64,000 nt of DNA, taken from positions 1,488,001-1,552,000 of the forward strand of contig JAXHMJ010000005.1 in assembly GCA_034521575.1 (NCBI GenBank), in the 5' to 3' direction. Below, piece by piece: positions 39,744-48,633 of this stretch. The position numbers and the translations under genes were made by a program. How positions within the stretch are numbered: position 1 is the stretch's first letter; every line of letters begins with the position of its first letter. Source of the stretch: a candidate division KSB1 bacterium. GTDB taxonomy: Bacteria; Zhuqueibacterota; Zhuqueibacteria; Residuimicrobiales; Krinioviventaceae. The notes beneath the pieces were generated by a model. It did no database searches. It was not told the origin of the DNA and was given only the letters and a program-made list of their open reading frames with translations.

Positions 39744-41291
39744 TCAGATTTCGTAAAATCGCGCCTTGCGATAGTTCAGCATATAATTTCCAGTCGACAG
39801 ATCGCCTTTGTTGCATACAAATGTAACCCGCATGGGGTTACGAGTATCAAACTCTTTGATATTTCGAAAATGCGCAGGCACATTAATCATCAGCTGAATT
39901 TCATAGGGAAACGTGTTCCAAAACTCGACCGGCGCGCCCAATTTTAAATCTTCCGGATCAACACGTAACGAAAATATCAACTTTTTACCTTTGAACAACT
40001 TTGGGTTTTTCATAAATTTATACATTATATCCATATCCCGTTTGCGGGTTGGCAGCTTGCTGACAATGACAATCACAAGCAGCCCCGGAATAATCAGCCA
40101 GCGCATCCAGGCGTAATTCGGATTAAAATCAAATTTTATGATCTGATATCCCTGTGAACTCAGCGAAACGGTTTTTTTCTTTTTTTTGATTTCACCATGT
40201 ATGGTTTGCCGACAGGTTATTGTGTATTTTCCTTTCTGAAGCAGCACCCATTTGGATTGCTGTTCTATTCGGAGGTCAGGCACATAGGTAATATCGTAAC
40301 GGTCAAATGACAGCTGTGCATCTATGACCTGAGAGTCGGGCACATCCACGGTGACATGCAAAATCGAATACGGATCCAGTTCCACTGTGGTGACCGAGTC
40401 TTCATAGACGTAGATTGGACTGAGCTCGATCTGATCCGGACAATACGGATCAACATCAAACACCGACCACATATCAAAGTCTTTTAATCTGAACGTATCC
40501 GGCGGCACAGCCACCGGATAATGTGTATTCGCCTTGACATACATCGGATATTTGTTGTTTGTTTTGACACTGGCGGTGATAAAATCTTTGTGTTCTTCCA
40601 GCGCTTTGAAATGCAGTTGAATAAAGCCGGGACGAATACTGGCCTGAACCGCCTGATTCAGAGCATCTTCCAGTTCATCTTCATCGTCCGCAGAAAAGTA
40701 CAATCCATCGGAATTTTCCGGTATACACATGAGTATCTCCCGGTCCGCTTCTCCGATGCGAAATCCTACGACGTGAATGACAACATTTAATCCGGATTGA
40801 CGCAGATATTTTGCCACAGCGCAGGGATCGCCGTCACAGGTTTCCTTGCCGTCCGTTATACAAATAACAAAATTCTTGCCGCCTTGAGGAAAATCTTTTT
40901 CCATTTCCTCAAGTGAATAGGCCAATGGGGTATAACCCTTGGGTGTAATCCCCAGCAGAGTATTTCTGATCCGGGTTCGGGTATTGTAATCCGGGGCAAC
41001 CTCCAGTTTGCTGTCCTGACAATCATGTGCAATGCGGTACGACTGATGTCCGTAAACCCGGAGTCCGATACGGACAAACGGCGGAATGCTCTGCAGGACA
41101 CGATCCAGACATCGGCGCGCCAGTTGCATTTTGCTCTGTTCCCCGATCATTTCATTCATACTGCCCGACGCATCCAAAAGGATCATGATATTACTCGTGT
41201 CGGTGGCTGTGGTATAGGTTTGAGCTGTCGCAGTTGAAGCAGAAATCAGAAACAATAGACTCCAGAATACCGCCAGTTGGGAGTTTTTCAT
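39744..41291 (-). CDS. Membrane-anchored von Willebrand factor A domain protein
   Basis: A 515-residue protein with a signal peptide (to about residue 23). A VWA domain spans about 32-210: the metal-ion-dependent adhesion site reads 'LLDASGSM' (D-x-S-x-S), Thr in 'GYTPLAYSLEEM' and Asp in 'CITDGKETCDGD'. A beta-rich middle follows, then one membrane helix near residue 400 ('WLIIPGLLVIVIVSKLP') and a cytoplasmic C-terminal domain of about 100 residues. Several cysteines in the VWA part may pair in the periplasm. The C-terminal domain has no recognisable family. Confidence 0.85.
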   Translation of the reverse strand: MKNSQLAVFWSLLFLISASTATAQTYTTATDTSNIMILLDASGSMNEMIGEQSKMQLARRCLDRVLQSIPPFVRIGLRVYGHQSYRIAHDCQDSKLEVAPDYNTRTRIRNTLLGITPKGYTPLAYSLEEMEKDFPQGGKNFVICITDGKETCDGDPCAVAKYLRQSGLNVVIHVVGFRIGEADREILMCIPENSDGLYFSADDEDELEDALNQAVQASIRPGFIQLHFKALEEHKDFITASVKTNNKYPMYVKANTHYPVAVPPDTFRLKDFDMWSVFDVDPYCPDQIELSPIYVYEDSVTTVELDPYSILHVTVDVPDSQVIDAQLSFDRYDITYVPDLRIEQQSKWVLLQKGKYTITCRQTIHGEIKKKKKTVSLSSQGYQIIKFDFNPNYAWMRWLIIPGLLVIVIVSKLPTRKRDMDIMYKFMKNPKLFKGKKLIFSLRVDPEDLKLGAPVEFWNTFPYEIQLMINVPAHFRNIKEFDTRNPMRVTFVCNKGDLSTGNYMLNYRKARFYEI

Positions 41292-41360
41292 AAGGCCCTC
41301 TTTGTCTCTTTTTACGCGTGTGCTGCCGTTTCAAAGCTGCCGAACCATCAATTTATTGAA

Positions 41361-41777
41361 TCACGTTGTGATAATTGTTGCCAATTTTGCATAGAATGCT
41401 TCAGGAGATTTGCTTTCGATCGCCAATTTTTCCATCGGACACATTCCGGTTTTATCCCGATTAATAATATACGGTATAACCTCGGATGCGTACAAAGTGA
41501 TATTGTTTTCATGCAATACTTGTTTTGCCGTATCGCTTGCGAGTGGTGTAATCACTTTCTCCACCTGGCCCATGATGCATAAATAGGCTGCCGCCCGCCC
41601 CACGACCTTGTCAATCACTGTAGCCCCCTGCATGTCCTCTGCATGCTCGTTCAAACACTGATACAAAGGTTTGAGCATACCATCAAAAGATTGAAAAATA
41701 ATCTTTTCATCTTTTTCAACCTGAATGGACAACCCCTGTTTTTTTAACTTTTTCAATGTTTGTTTTTCATCGTTCAT
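41361..41777 (-). CDS. DUF1893 domain protein
   Basis: A 138-residue cytoplasmic protein. 'LSIQVEKDEKIIFQSFDGMLKPLY', 'GATVIDKVVGRAAAYLCIMG', 'LASDTAKQVLHENNITLYASEVIPYIINRDKTGMCPMEKL' match DUF1893, a deaminase-like fold with conserved Cys and Glu. Catalytic function is undemonstrated. The start is the ATG at 41777 (AGG 7 bp upstream); a TTG two codons earlier is less likely. Confidence 0.82.
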   Translation of the reverse strand: MNDEKQTLKKLKKQGLSIQVEKDEKIIFQSFDGMLKPLYQCLNEHAEDMQGATVIDKVVGRAAAYLCIMGQVEKVITPLASDTAKQVLHENNITLYASEVIPYIINRDKTGMCPMEKLAIESKSPEAFYAKLATIITT

Positions 41778-41856
41778 ATTCAAACCTATCCCTTTGCTCT
41801 AATATAATTGAATTCAATAACAATGACCAACCTTTTTTATTGAATTCTCTTAAAAA

Positions 41857-42457
41857 TTAAAACTGTATTTCGGCCAAAAGCGCTGATCCGCCCTGCAAAA
41901 ATCTTGAACGCACCACAGTACAATCTGTAGACTGCAGCAAACCCTGCAGTCCGCCGCGGCGCATGAACGCACGGCTCAACCGGTAATGATTGGGACCGGC
42001 CAACAGTTCAAAAATACGAGCAAACCGCCAACCCCATTTTGAAGATCTATTCCAGGGTTGAGTAAAATCAAGCAGAATGGCCTTTCCGTCCGGCATTAAT
42101 ATACGGCGCATTTCTCTGAATAGCTGTTCAACATGCGGCATTGATTTTTCATGCAGCGCCAGAGAAATACTGATTTGGGGCAAACTATTGGTTTTTAAAG
42201 GCAAAAAAGCCGCATCGGCTCTCACCCATTGCGCAAAATTTCGTTTTTGACGAGCATACTTGAGCGCACTCTGATCCAGATCAATACCCAGCATTTGATG
42301 GCCCTGCAAATGCGAATACCAGGCCTGCTTTCCCACACCACAGCATAAATCCAGAATAATGCCCTCACCCAGCGGGCTCTGCCGACCGGGCAATACGTTT
42401 TTTCCATGATTTTATAAAGGGTTCAACCCCATACTCGTATACATAGTTTTTAATCAT
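41857..42457 (-). pseudogene. SAM-dependent methyltransferase, one +1 disruption near the N terminus
   Basis: The true start seems to be an ATG at 42457 that overlaps the end of the MFS gene (ATGATTAA). The frame reads MIKNYVYEYGVEPF... then '...SWKKRIARSAEPAG' and hits TGA at 42365-42367. One base over, it continues 'EGIILDLCCGVGKQAWYSHLQGHQMLGIDLDQSAL', the class I methyltransferase motif I and the acidic ribose-binding Asp, and later 'SISLALHEKSMPHVEQLFREMRRILMPDGKAILLDF'. Restored length is about 199 residues. Similarity is to UbiE/Methyltransf_11 types; substrate unknown. Without this reading the enzyme would lack its whole N-terminal helix, so the upstream start is strongly favoured. 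Confidence 0.8.
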
Positions 42458-43805
42458 CAGCAGTTCTCTTGAAACCGGGTTTATCCGCACGTAGAGTTAG
42501 AAGCAGCAGCAGAAACAAAACAGTTAGACACACAACGATTGAGACCCCATAGTTTCCCGTAACATCAAACGACCATCCGAAAACAGGCGGTCCGATTGCG
42601 CTGAAAAACACCAAAAACGAAAGATTGAAACCGGCAATTTCGCCCAAATGTTCCCGGCCGAAATACTGCGGCCAGACCACATTGGTCAAAGTGCCGAAAA
42701 ATCCCTGAGCAATTCCATTTCCCAGAATGATCAAATATTTGCCGCCCGTTGCGAATAAAGTCAACACGCCCAGTCCGCTCAGAAACAAACCACTCAGCAT
42801 AATAAAAAGCATATATTTCATCCGGTTGCGGAAAAACCGGTGATCCGCCATCCACCCGGACAGTAAATTCAGCGCCACAGAAACAAAAGCAGTGGGTAAA
42901 AATATGGAAATGGCGTCCTGACGATCCATTCCGGAAACGCTGAAAATGGAGACCACATGAAAAGTTATGGCAGTTAAAAAAAGCGAAAACATGGACAAGC
43001 CAATATTAAACACCCAAAAAGTAAAGGTGTGCGTCGTTTCATGCAAGGTCCAGTTTTTCTCAACACCTGTTTCGGTATCCGAATCCGTTTCCCTATGCAC
43101 ATGACCGTCCGGCAGCAGACCGCAATCTTCCGGTTTGTCCCGGTAAAACAGAAATACAAATACTGTAAATCCCAAAAGCAACGCGGCAAGGATCAGCCAG
43201 GCGCCGCGCCAATCATGTTTATTGATCAAATATTCAAAAAACAGCGGTGACGCTGAAAAGGTCAAACTAATGCACATTCCTACAATAGCATTCATACGTC
43301 CACGCAGCTTGTCAAACCAGCGCATCAACATGGTGCGGCTGGACAGAGCCAAAACCCCCTGGCCGGAAAAGCGCATCAGCCAAAATCCCAGAATCGCCAG
43401 AATCACGGTAACGAAAACATGAGCAGAAAGCCCCAAAAAACCAGCAATGGTAGTAGAAATATGATCCAGCCGGCTCATAAAAACCAGCACCAGGGCAAAC
43501 AGCGCGGCCGCTCCAATGGTCACGGTCCTCACCCCCATGGTATCCAGCAATCGGCCGGCCTTGCGTATCACTAACGAGCTTCCGATGGTGCCCAGCATAT
43601 AGGCGAGACTGAGTTGAAACCGACTGATCCCAAGCGCCTGAATCAAAGAATCCGTGAACACGGACACCCCAATGGTCTGGCCCGGCGCACTCATTATAAA
43701 TCCAATAGCGCTGCAGGCGACGATAAAATAACCATAAAAAAACGGCCATTTTTTAGGAGAAAACGGAATATCTGAATTTATCTTGAACATACAATTTAAA
43801 TCCAT
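42450..43805 (-). CDS. Major facilitator superfamily transporter
   Basis: A membrane protein of about 451 residues with twelve hydrophobic helices and the usual central polar loop ('PDGHVHRETDSDTETGVEKN'). The helix 2-3 loop 'RKAGRLLDTMGVRTV' and helix 4-6 features fit MFS monocarboxylate/oxalate-formate antiporter-like families. The start is uncertain: ATGs at 43805 and 43790 are both possible and neither has a clear Shine-Dalgarno. Its stop overlaps the methyltransferase start by 8 bp, so the pair is translationally coupled; perhaps the methyltransferase acts on the transported compound, but this is speculation. Confidence 0.85.
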   Translation of the reverse strand: MDLNCMFKINSDIPFSPKKWPFFYGYFIVACSAIGFIMSAPGQTIGVSVFTDSLIQALGISRFQLSLAYMLGTIGSSLVIRKAGRLLDTMGVRTVTIGAAALFALVLVFMSRLDHISTTIAGFLGLSAHVFVTVILAILGFWLMRFSGQGVLALSSRTMLMRWFDKLRGRMNAIVGMCISLTFSASPLFFEYLINKHDWRGAWLILAALLLGFTVFVFLFYRDKPEDCGLLPDGHVHRETDSDTETGVEKNWTLHETTHTFTFWVFNIGLSMFSLFLTAITFHVVSIFSVSGMDRQDAISIFLPTAFVSVALNLLSGWMADHRFFRNRMKYMLFIMLSGLFLSGLGVLTLFATGGKYLIILGNGIAQGFFGTLTNVVWPQYFGREHLGEIAGFNLSFLVFFSAIGPPVFGWSFDVTGNYGVSIVVCLTVLFLLLLLTLRADKPGFKRTADD

Positions 43806-43871
43806 TTTTATCAAATTGATATGAATCTTTAATTTACAATATTTTAAAGTAAATCAAAATAATAAAACCTT

Positions 43872-43899
43872 TTGAAAAGACATATTTTGTGAATATATT
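43872..43899 (+). promoter_or_regulatory. Candidate promoter for the Wzi-like gene
   Basis: TTGAAA (43872-43877), a 16-bp AT-rich spacer and TATATT (43894-43899) lie about 50 bp before the ATG at 43947, in a highly AT-rich divergent region. The match is to general sigma-70 boxes, so it is only suggestive in this phylum. Confidence 0.35.
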
Positions 43900-43946
43900 T
43901 TGTAATGTTTTAATGATAGCCACCATTGACTAAATTTCATAATCTT

Positions 43947-45516
43947 ATGAATTTGAAACAATTTATAACTCTTGTTTTCTTTATCACCGGTATCCTGCGT
44001 CTGTCTTTTTCACAGCATGTCAACGTCCCGTCTGATCATCAAGTTTATTCATTCTTGTCCCGTATGGAAGCAAAAGGGCTAATAGACAGTTATGAACTCC
44101 GAACCCTTCCATTGCCTCGATGGGTGATTGCGGAACTACTCAGCCGGACAGTCGAGTTAGCCACCTCTGAACCCAATGCATTGACACGCGTGGACAGACA
44201 GCGACTGCAGCGGTTCCTGGGCGATTTCCGACAAGAGTTATCCCCAGAGTTTACAAAACACGCTGATGCGGATGAGCCGCATTTTTTCACCCTGTCCGAG
44301 CCTGCGGGAAATCTTGTTACTGATCTCACCGGTTCGCAGAAAATCATCACCCATCGAAAACACTCACTGCCGGAACCGGAGTTATTGTCCCGTACATCGG
44401 TGGGAGCGCGAATACGCGGGCATCTCGGTTCTGTCATTAATTTTTACACGGAATCCCGGTTTGAAGTAAGCCGGGGAGAAAATATCGACAGCCGGTTTAA
44501 GGCATCCGAAGGAGATCCGGTTGTGACCACCGGGGAGAATGCCGTTCGCGACCGCGCCCTGGCATATGTCGCAGGCGGAACATCCTGGTTAAGATTCCAG
44601 GCAGGACGCGATGAACTCAATTGGGGGCCTTCGCTGCGCTATAATACGGCAATCAGTTATAATATGCCTCCCGCCGATCAGATCAAACTGACCAGCCGGT
44701 GGAACAGGTTTAAATTCACCAGCGTTCATGCCTGGCTGAGAAACGATTTAGGCGCAAAACATCTGACATCACATCGCCTTGATTTAAAAATAGCCAAAGG
44801 TATTTACGCAGGCGCCGGCGAATCCGTTGTCTACGGTGGACGAGGCCCGGAGCCCAGTTATCTAAATCCCATCATGCTCTATCATATTCGCAGAGCATCA
44901 TCTGGGAGACAAAGACAACAACGCCCTGTTTCTGGATGCCACTATTACCCGCTTTCCCCAATTAACTCTGTACGGTCAGTGGTTTATTGATGATATGACC
45001 GTACTTGAACTTTGGCAAAACTATTTCGGGAATAAATTCGCGTTCAATTTCGGATTCTTATGGACTGATCCCCTGGGTATTGAAAACCTGAATCTCAAAG
45101 CAGAATACACCCGAATTGATCCATTCGTGTATGCGCACAAAGATTCGATCAATATCTATACCCACTACGACAAAATCATCGGGCACCCGCTGGGTCCTGA
45201 CTCGGACTCTGCCTACCTTGGCATGCAATCATATCTGCATCGTGATTTTTCTGTCAGTACCTTTTATGAAAAAATCAGGCAAGCGGACGGTTATCCGGAT
45301 ACACACTCACGGCCTGAACAAGGAGAAGAGAAGAATTTCCTGGACGGTCGCTTTGAAACCCGGCACAAAATTGGTGTAAAAATACAAAATCAAATCCGGC
45401 GGGATATTTTTGTATCCGCTTCCTATACATATATCCATATCAATGACGCGAATCTGAAACCCGGTAAAACAGCGACAGATCAGACAGCCTGTTTTCAACT
45501 ATCATTTAATTATTAA
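43947..45516 (+). pseudogene. Wzi-like capsule-assembly outer-membrane protein, one +1 disruption
   Basis: Joined across one extra base near 44892, this gives about 522 residues with a signal peptide (MNLKQFITLVFFITGILRLSFSQ). The first frame runs through 'RFQAGRDELNWGPSLRYN', 'HRLDLKIAKGIYAGAGESVVYGGRGPEPSYLNPIMLYHI'. The second resumes at 'EHHLGDKDNNALFLDATITRFPQLTLYGQWFIDDM' and goes on to a terminal '...CFQLSFNY' strand. These blocks match capsule assembly Wzi proteins (PF14052), beta-barrels that hold exported polysaccharide at the cell surface. The C-terminal aromatic residue suits outer-membrane insertion. It directly precedes the glycosyltransferase operon, which suggests a shared role. 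Confidence 0.78.
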
Positions 45517-45611
45517 ATCCGTTTCGCGCTCTGTCCGGCTGTAGATCACCAGAAATGTTACATCATAAAGCAACGAACCAAGTTGTTTGATTTGTAATCT
45601 CGGGACATTGT

Positions 45612-46766
45612 ATGCTTTTTGCACATATTTTTATCCTGTTAACTGTTCTATACTGTTTAATGATTCTTTTATTTCTAACAGGATTGTACCGGAACAGACC
45701 GGCGCACAATCCGGAAAAATTACGGGTATCTGTGATCATTGCCGCCCGTAATGAAGAATCATATATCAGTCATGTGTTGAATGACTTGCTCAATCAGAAT
45801 TACCCGCAAGAGCTTTACGATATAACAGTGGTGGATGATTGTTCAACAGACCGTACCTGCGAAATTGTAAAATCTTTTGAACAGGCCCATGACAACATCC
45901 GCTGTATCCGACTTGAGAACGTTCCGGAAGATTTCAGTCCCAAAAAATACGCACTGGAACAAGCTGTAAAGGAATCCAAAGGTGATATTATTTTAACGAC
46001 AGACGCGGATTGTCGACTCGCACCGGACTGGATCCGGGGCATGGTTCGATACTTTGCACCGGAGACCGCCTTTGTCATAGGATTCTCGCAACTGACCCGT
46101 CCTGACAAAACATACAATCTGATAGAACACCTCCAATCGTTTGATTTTTTAGAAATGATGGGAGCCGCCGCAGGCACAGCCAACCTCGGATATCCACTCG
46201 CTGCCAGCGGACAAAATATGGGATACCGCAAATCTGTTTTCCATAAAATTGGAGGATATTCCCGGGTTAAGCATCGGATTTCCGGAGATGACGTTCTGCT
46301 GCTGAACCTGATCCGAAAGTATACAAACCATAAAATCGCATTCGCATCGCATCCGGATACCTTTGTGTTCTCGCACCCGCAGCCCACCCTCGCAGCCCTG
46401 CTCAACCAACGAATCCGCTGGGCCTCCAACGGATCGTATCAAATTCAATTGAATTTTTTATTTTTCATCTACCTGTTGCTTGTTTATATCTTTAACCTCA
46501 TGCTGCTTATCGCGTTACCCCTGAGCCTGTTGTTGCCGTCAAGTATCCCGGTCACATTGGCCTGTCTGGCCTCGCGCTTTATCTTTGAAGGAGCGCTGGC
46601 CATGAAAAGTGTAAAATTTTTCAACCGGAGAGACCTGCTGCCGTATTTCAGTCTCTGGTTTTTTGCCCAGATACCCTATATCATTTACGTTGGACTTTTG
46701 GGGACGTTCGGGCGTTTCAAATGGAAAGAACGCGTGCACTCGGCGGATTCAGGATATTGCCCATGA
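45612..46766 (+). CDS. Membrane glycosyltransferase family 2 (processive type)
   Basis: A 384-residue protein: one N-terminal helix, a GT-A catalytic domain, then C-terminal membrane helices. 'VSVIIAARNEESYISHVLNDLLNQ' is the donor-binding start, 'TVVDDCSTDRT' and 'LTTDADCRLAP' carry the Asp residues (DxD-like), and 'QRIRWASNG' is the QxxRW motif of processive beta-glycosyltransferases such as cellulose, hyaluronan and glucan synthases. It starts a four-gene cassette in which each gene overlaps the next by ATGA. The sugar used is unknown; UDP-glucuronate or UDP-xylose made by other genes here are possibilities. Confidence 0.87.
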   Translation: MLFAHIFILLTVLYCLMILLFLTGLYRNRPAHNPEKLRVSVIIAARNEESYISHVLNDLLNQNYPQELYDITVVDDCSTDRTCEIVKSFEQAHDNIRCIRLENVPEDFSPKKYALEQAVKESKGDIILTTDADCRLAPDWIRGMVRYFAPETAFVIGFSQLTRPDKTYNLIEHLQSFDFLEMMGAAAGTANLGYPLAASGQNMGYRKSVFHKIGGYSRVKHRISGDDVLLLNLIRKYTNHKIAFASHPDTFVFSHPQPTLAALLNQRIRWASNGSYQIQLNFLFFIYLLLVYIFNLMLLIALPLSLLLPSSIPVTLACLASRFIFEGALAMKSVKFFNRRDLLPYFSLWFFAQIPYIIYVGLLGTFGRFKWKERVHSADSGYCP

Positions 46767-47524
46767 AACCAGCTGTATTATTTACTCTGACTATCATTCT
46801 ATTGACGGGTACCCGGTTGCAGTCGCAGATGACCCCGGACACTATCATTGATGAATGCCTGACCTATCATATGATCTACAAAGGTCTGCATGTTGCTGAT
46901 TCGCAGCTTTTATTCAGCCAACAAAATCCGGACACGTTTTTGATAAGCTGGTATGCGAACACCCGCTCCATATTTTACCTGTTATTTCCCCTTGAAAACC
47001 TATATCGAGTTTACTGGTCTCCGTCCCTTGAACTTTACAAAATGGAAAAACGGATCAGACAAAAAAATATCGATCAGGACTGGATTATTCACTATAACAG
47101 ACAACAGCATTATGCTGTCACAAATAATGGTAAACGCTGGGAGATCGATCCCGCTTGTCGGTCCCTTCTCGGCATGGTTTATTATGTGCGACTCTACGAT
47201 CCCGATTTGGGAGATTCGTTTTCATTTGTCGCGGATATTGAAAGCGAATGCTGGCAGGTCAGCGGAACAACAACCGCCGCCGTTCAAGAGTACGATTCTA
47301 TCATCAAGCCGGAACGGGATATCCTGTTAACGTTCAAACCACTCAATGACACCAAAAACCGCTCCTGGAACTCTGACCTTTTCACCAATAATGTTTCCAG
47401 AGAAAACGCCTGTCTGCACATCAAACTGGGTCCATCGCCTCAGAGCGTACCCACCATGATCGCGTTTGAAAACACCGATAAACCGGTGCGCATGCAGCTC
47501 GTAAAAGTTGAGGACAATTTATGA
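46763..47524 (+). CDS. Secreted DUF3108-like protein
   Basis: The start is at ATG 46763, overlapping the glycosyltransferase stop and beginning a signal peptide (MKPAVLFTLTIILLTGTRLQSQ). About 253 residues. The mature chain follows the DUF3108 pattern: 'YHMIYKGLHVADSQLLF', 'NTRSIFYLLFPLENLYRVYW', 'KMEKRIRQKNIDQDWIIHYNR', 'PACRSLLGMVYYVRLYD'. DUF3108 proteins are periplasmic beta-rich proteins, possibly lipid- or glycan-handling. Here the position between two glycosyltransferases with 4-bp overlaps on both sides implies a stoichiometric partner in the same process. Confidence 0.75.
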   Translation: MKPAVLFTLTIILLTGTRLQSQMTPDTIIDECLTYHMIYKGLHVADSQLLFSQQNPDTFLISWYANTRSIFYLLFPLENLYRVYWSPSLELYKMEKRIRQKNIDQDWIIHYNRQQHYAVTNNGKRWEIDPACRSLLGMVYYVRLYDPDLGDSFSFVADIESECWQVSGTTTAAVQEYDSIIKPERDILLTFKPLNDTKNRSWNSDLFTNNVSRENACLHIKLGPSPQSVPTMIAFENTDKPVRMQLVKVEDNL

Positions 47525-48633
47525 TTGCCCTCGTATTGGCATTGCTGTATATGTGTTTCGGACTGTTTATGTTCGGGTCTATCAGAAAAATCCGCTATCC
47601 TCTATCCGTTCTTCCTTCAGTATCGGTCATTGTTGCATGTAAAAATGAAGCAAAAACCCTGCAAACCAGCTTGAATTCATTGACCAAACTGGATTACCCA
47701 TCAGACAAACTTGAAATTATCATGGTCGATGATGGATCTCAGGATAACTCGTTTGACATCATTCAGGCATTTGTGTGCAAAAACAATAAAATATCCTGTT
47801 TACGACTGGATCCTCTTGAAAAAACAAAATCCGGCAAGGCGGGCGCCATCATGAAAGGAATCGAAAAAAGCAGCGGAGAGTTTATATTTATAACGGACGC
47901 CGACTGTTCCGTCCCCCCAACCTGGATCAAAGGTTTGCTCTCAGCTTTTGACGCTCAAACCGGTATCGCGGGAGGATTTACTCTGGCGCCGCCCCGTCTC
48001 GCTGTTTTTCAAAAGATGCAAAATATAGATCTTTTATATCTGCTCAGCGTCGCATCCTCAACTTCAGCCCTTGACAAACCCACCAGCTGGGTGGGTAACA
48101 ATATCGCTGTCCGAAGAGAGGCGTACGACAGCATAGGCGGTTATGCAGCCCTGGATGACAGTCTGGTGGAGGATTTTGCATTAATTGCAGCGCTGGACAA
48201 ACAAACCCGATGGAAAAGCTGCTTTTGTCCCTCTCCCCAAACTGCAGTTCAAAGCAGGCCCCCTCAAACCCTGCGGGACTGGTACAATCAACGCAAACGC
48301 TGGGCCTGCGGAATTCCGCAAATGCGCCCCCTCGGTCTGATGATCATGATTTTGAGCTTTCTGGCACACCTGGGAGTGCTTGTCTCCGTGTTTAAAAGTC
48401 CGTTCTCCCTTTTTCTGCTTTGTATTTTCATTATGATCTGCATTGATTATGCCCTGATTTATAAAACATCACGGTATTTGCAGTATTCATTCAACTTGAT
48501 ACACTTTGTATTTTTTCAATTTTACTACTTTGCTTACTCGAGCTTACTGCCGTTCTTTCTATTCTTTGACCGCACTGTTGTCTGGAAAGGCCTTACCTAT
48601 CGCACCCGGAATAAGCGTCAGGTTCGCGTATGA
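47521..48633 (+). CDS. Second membrane glycosyltransferase family 2 (processive type)
   Basis: A 370-residue GT2 with an N-terminal helix, catalytic domain and C-terminal helices. Motifs: 'VSVIVACKNEAKTLQTSLNSL', 'IIMVDDGSQDNSFDI', 'FITDADCSVPPTW' and the QxxRW motif 'WYNQRKRWACG'. It is clearly related to the GT2 at 45612 but diverged, so the two probably add different sugars or act at different steps. Overlaps both neighbours by 4 bp. Confidence 0.87.
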   Translation: MIALVLALLYMCFGLFMFGSIRKIRYPLSVLPSVSVIVACKNEAKTLQTSLNSLTKLDYPSDKLEIIMVDDGSQDNSFDIIQAFVCKNNKISCLRLDPLEKTKSGKAGAIMKGIEKSSGEFIFITDADCSVPPTWIKGLLSAFDAQTGIAGGFTLAPPRLAVFQKMQNIDLLYLLSVASSTSALDKPTSWVGNNIAVRREAYDSIGGYAALDDSLVEDFALIAALDKQTRWKSCFCPSPQTAVQSRPPQTLRDWYNQRKRWACGIPQMRPLGLMIMILSFLAHLGVLVSVFKSPFSLFLLCIFIMICIDYALIYKTSRYLQYSFNLIHFVFFQFYYFAYSSLLPFFLFFDRTVVWKGLTYRTRNKRQVRV

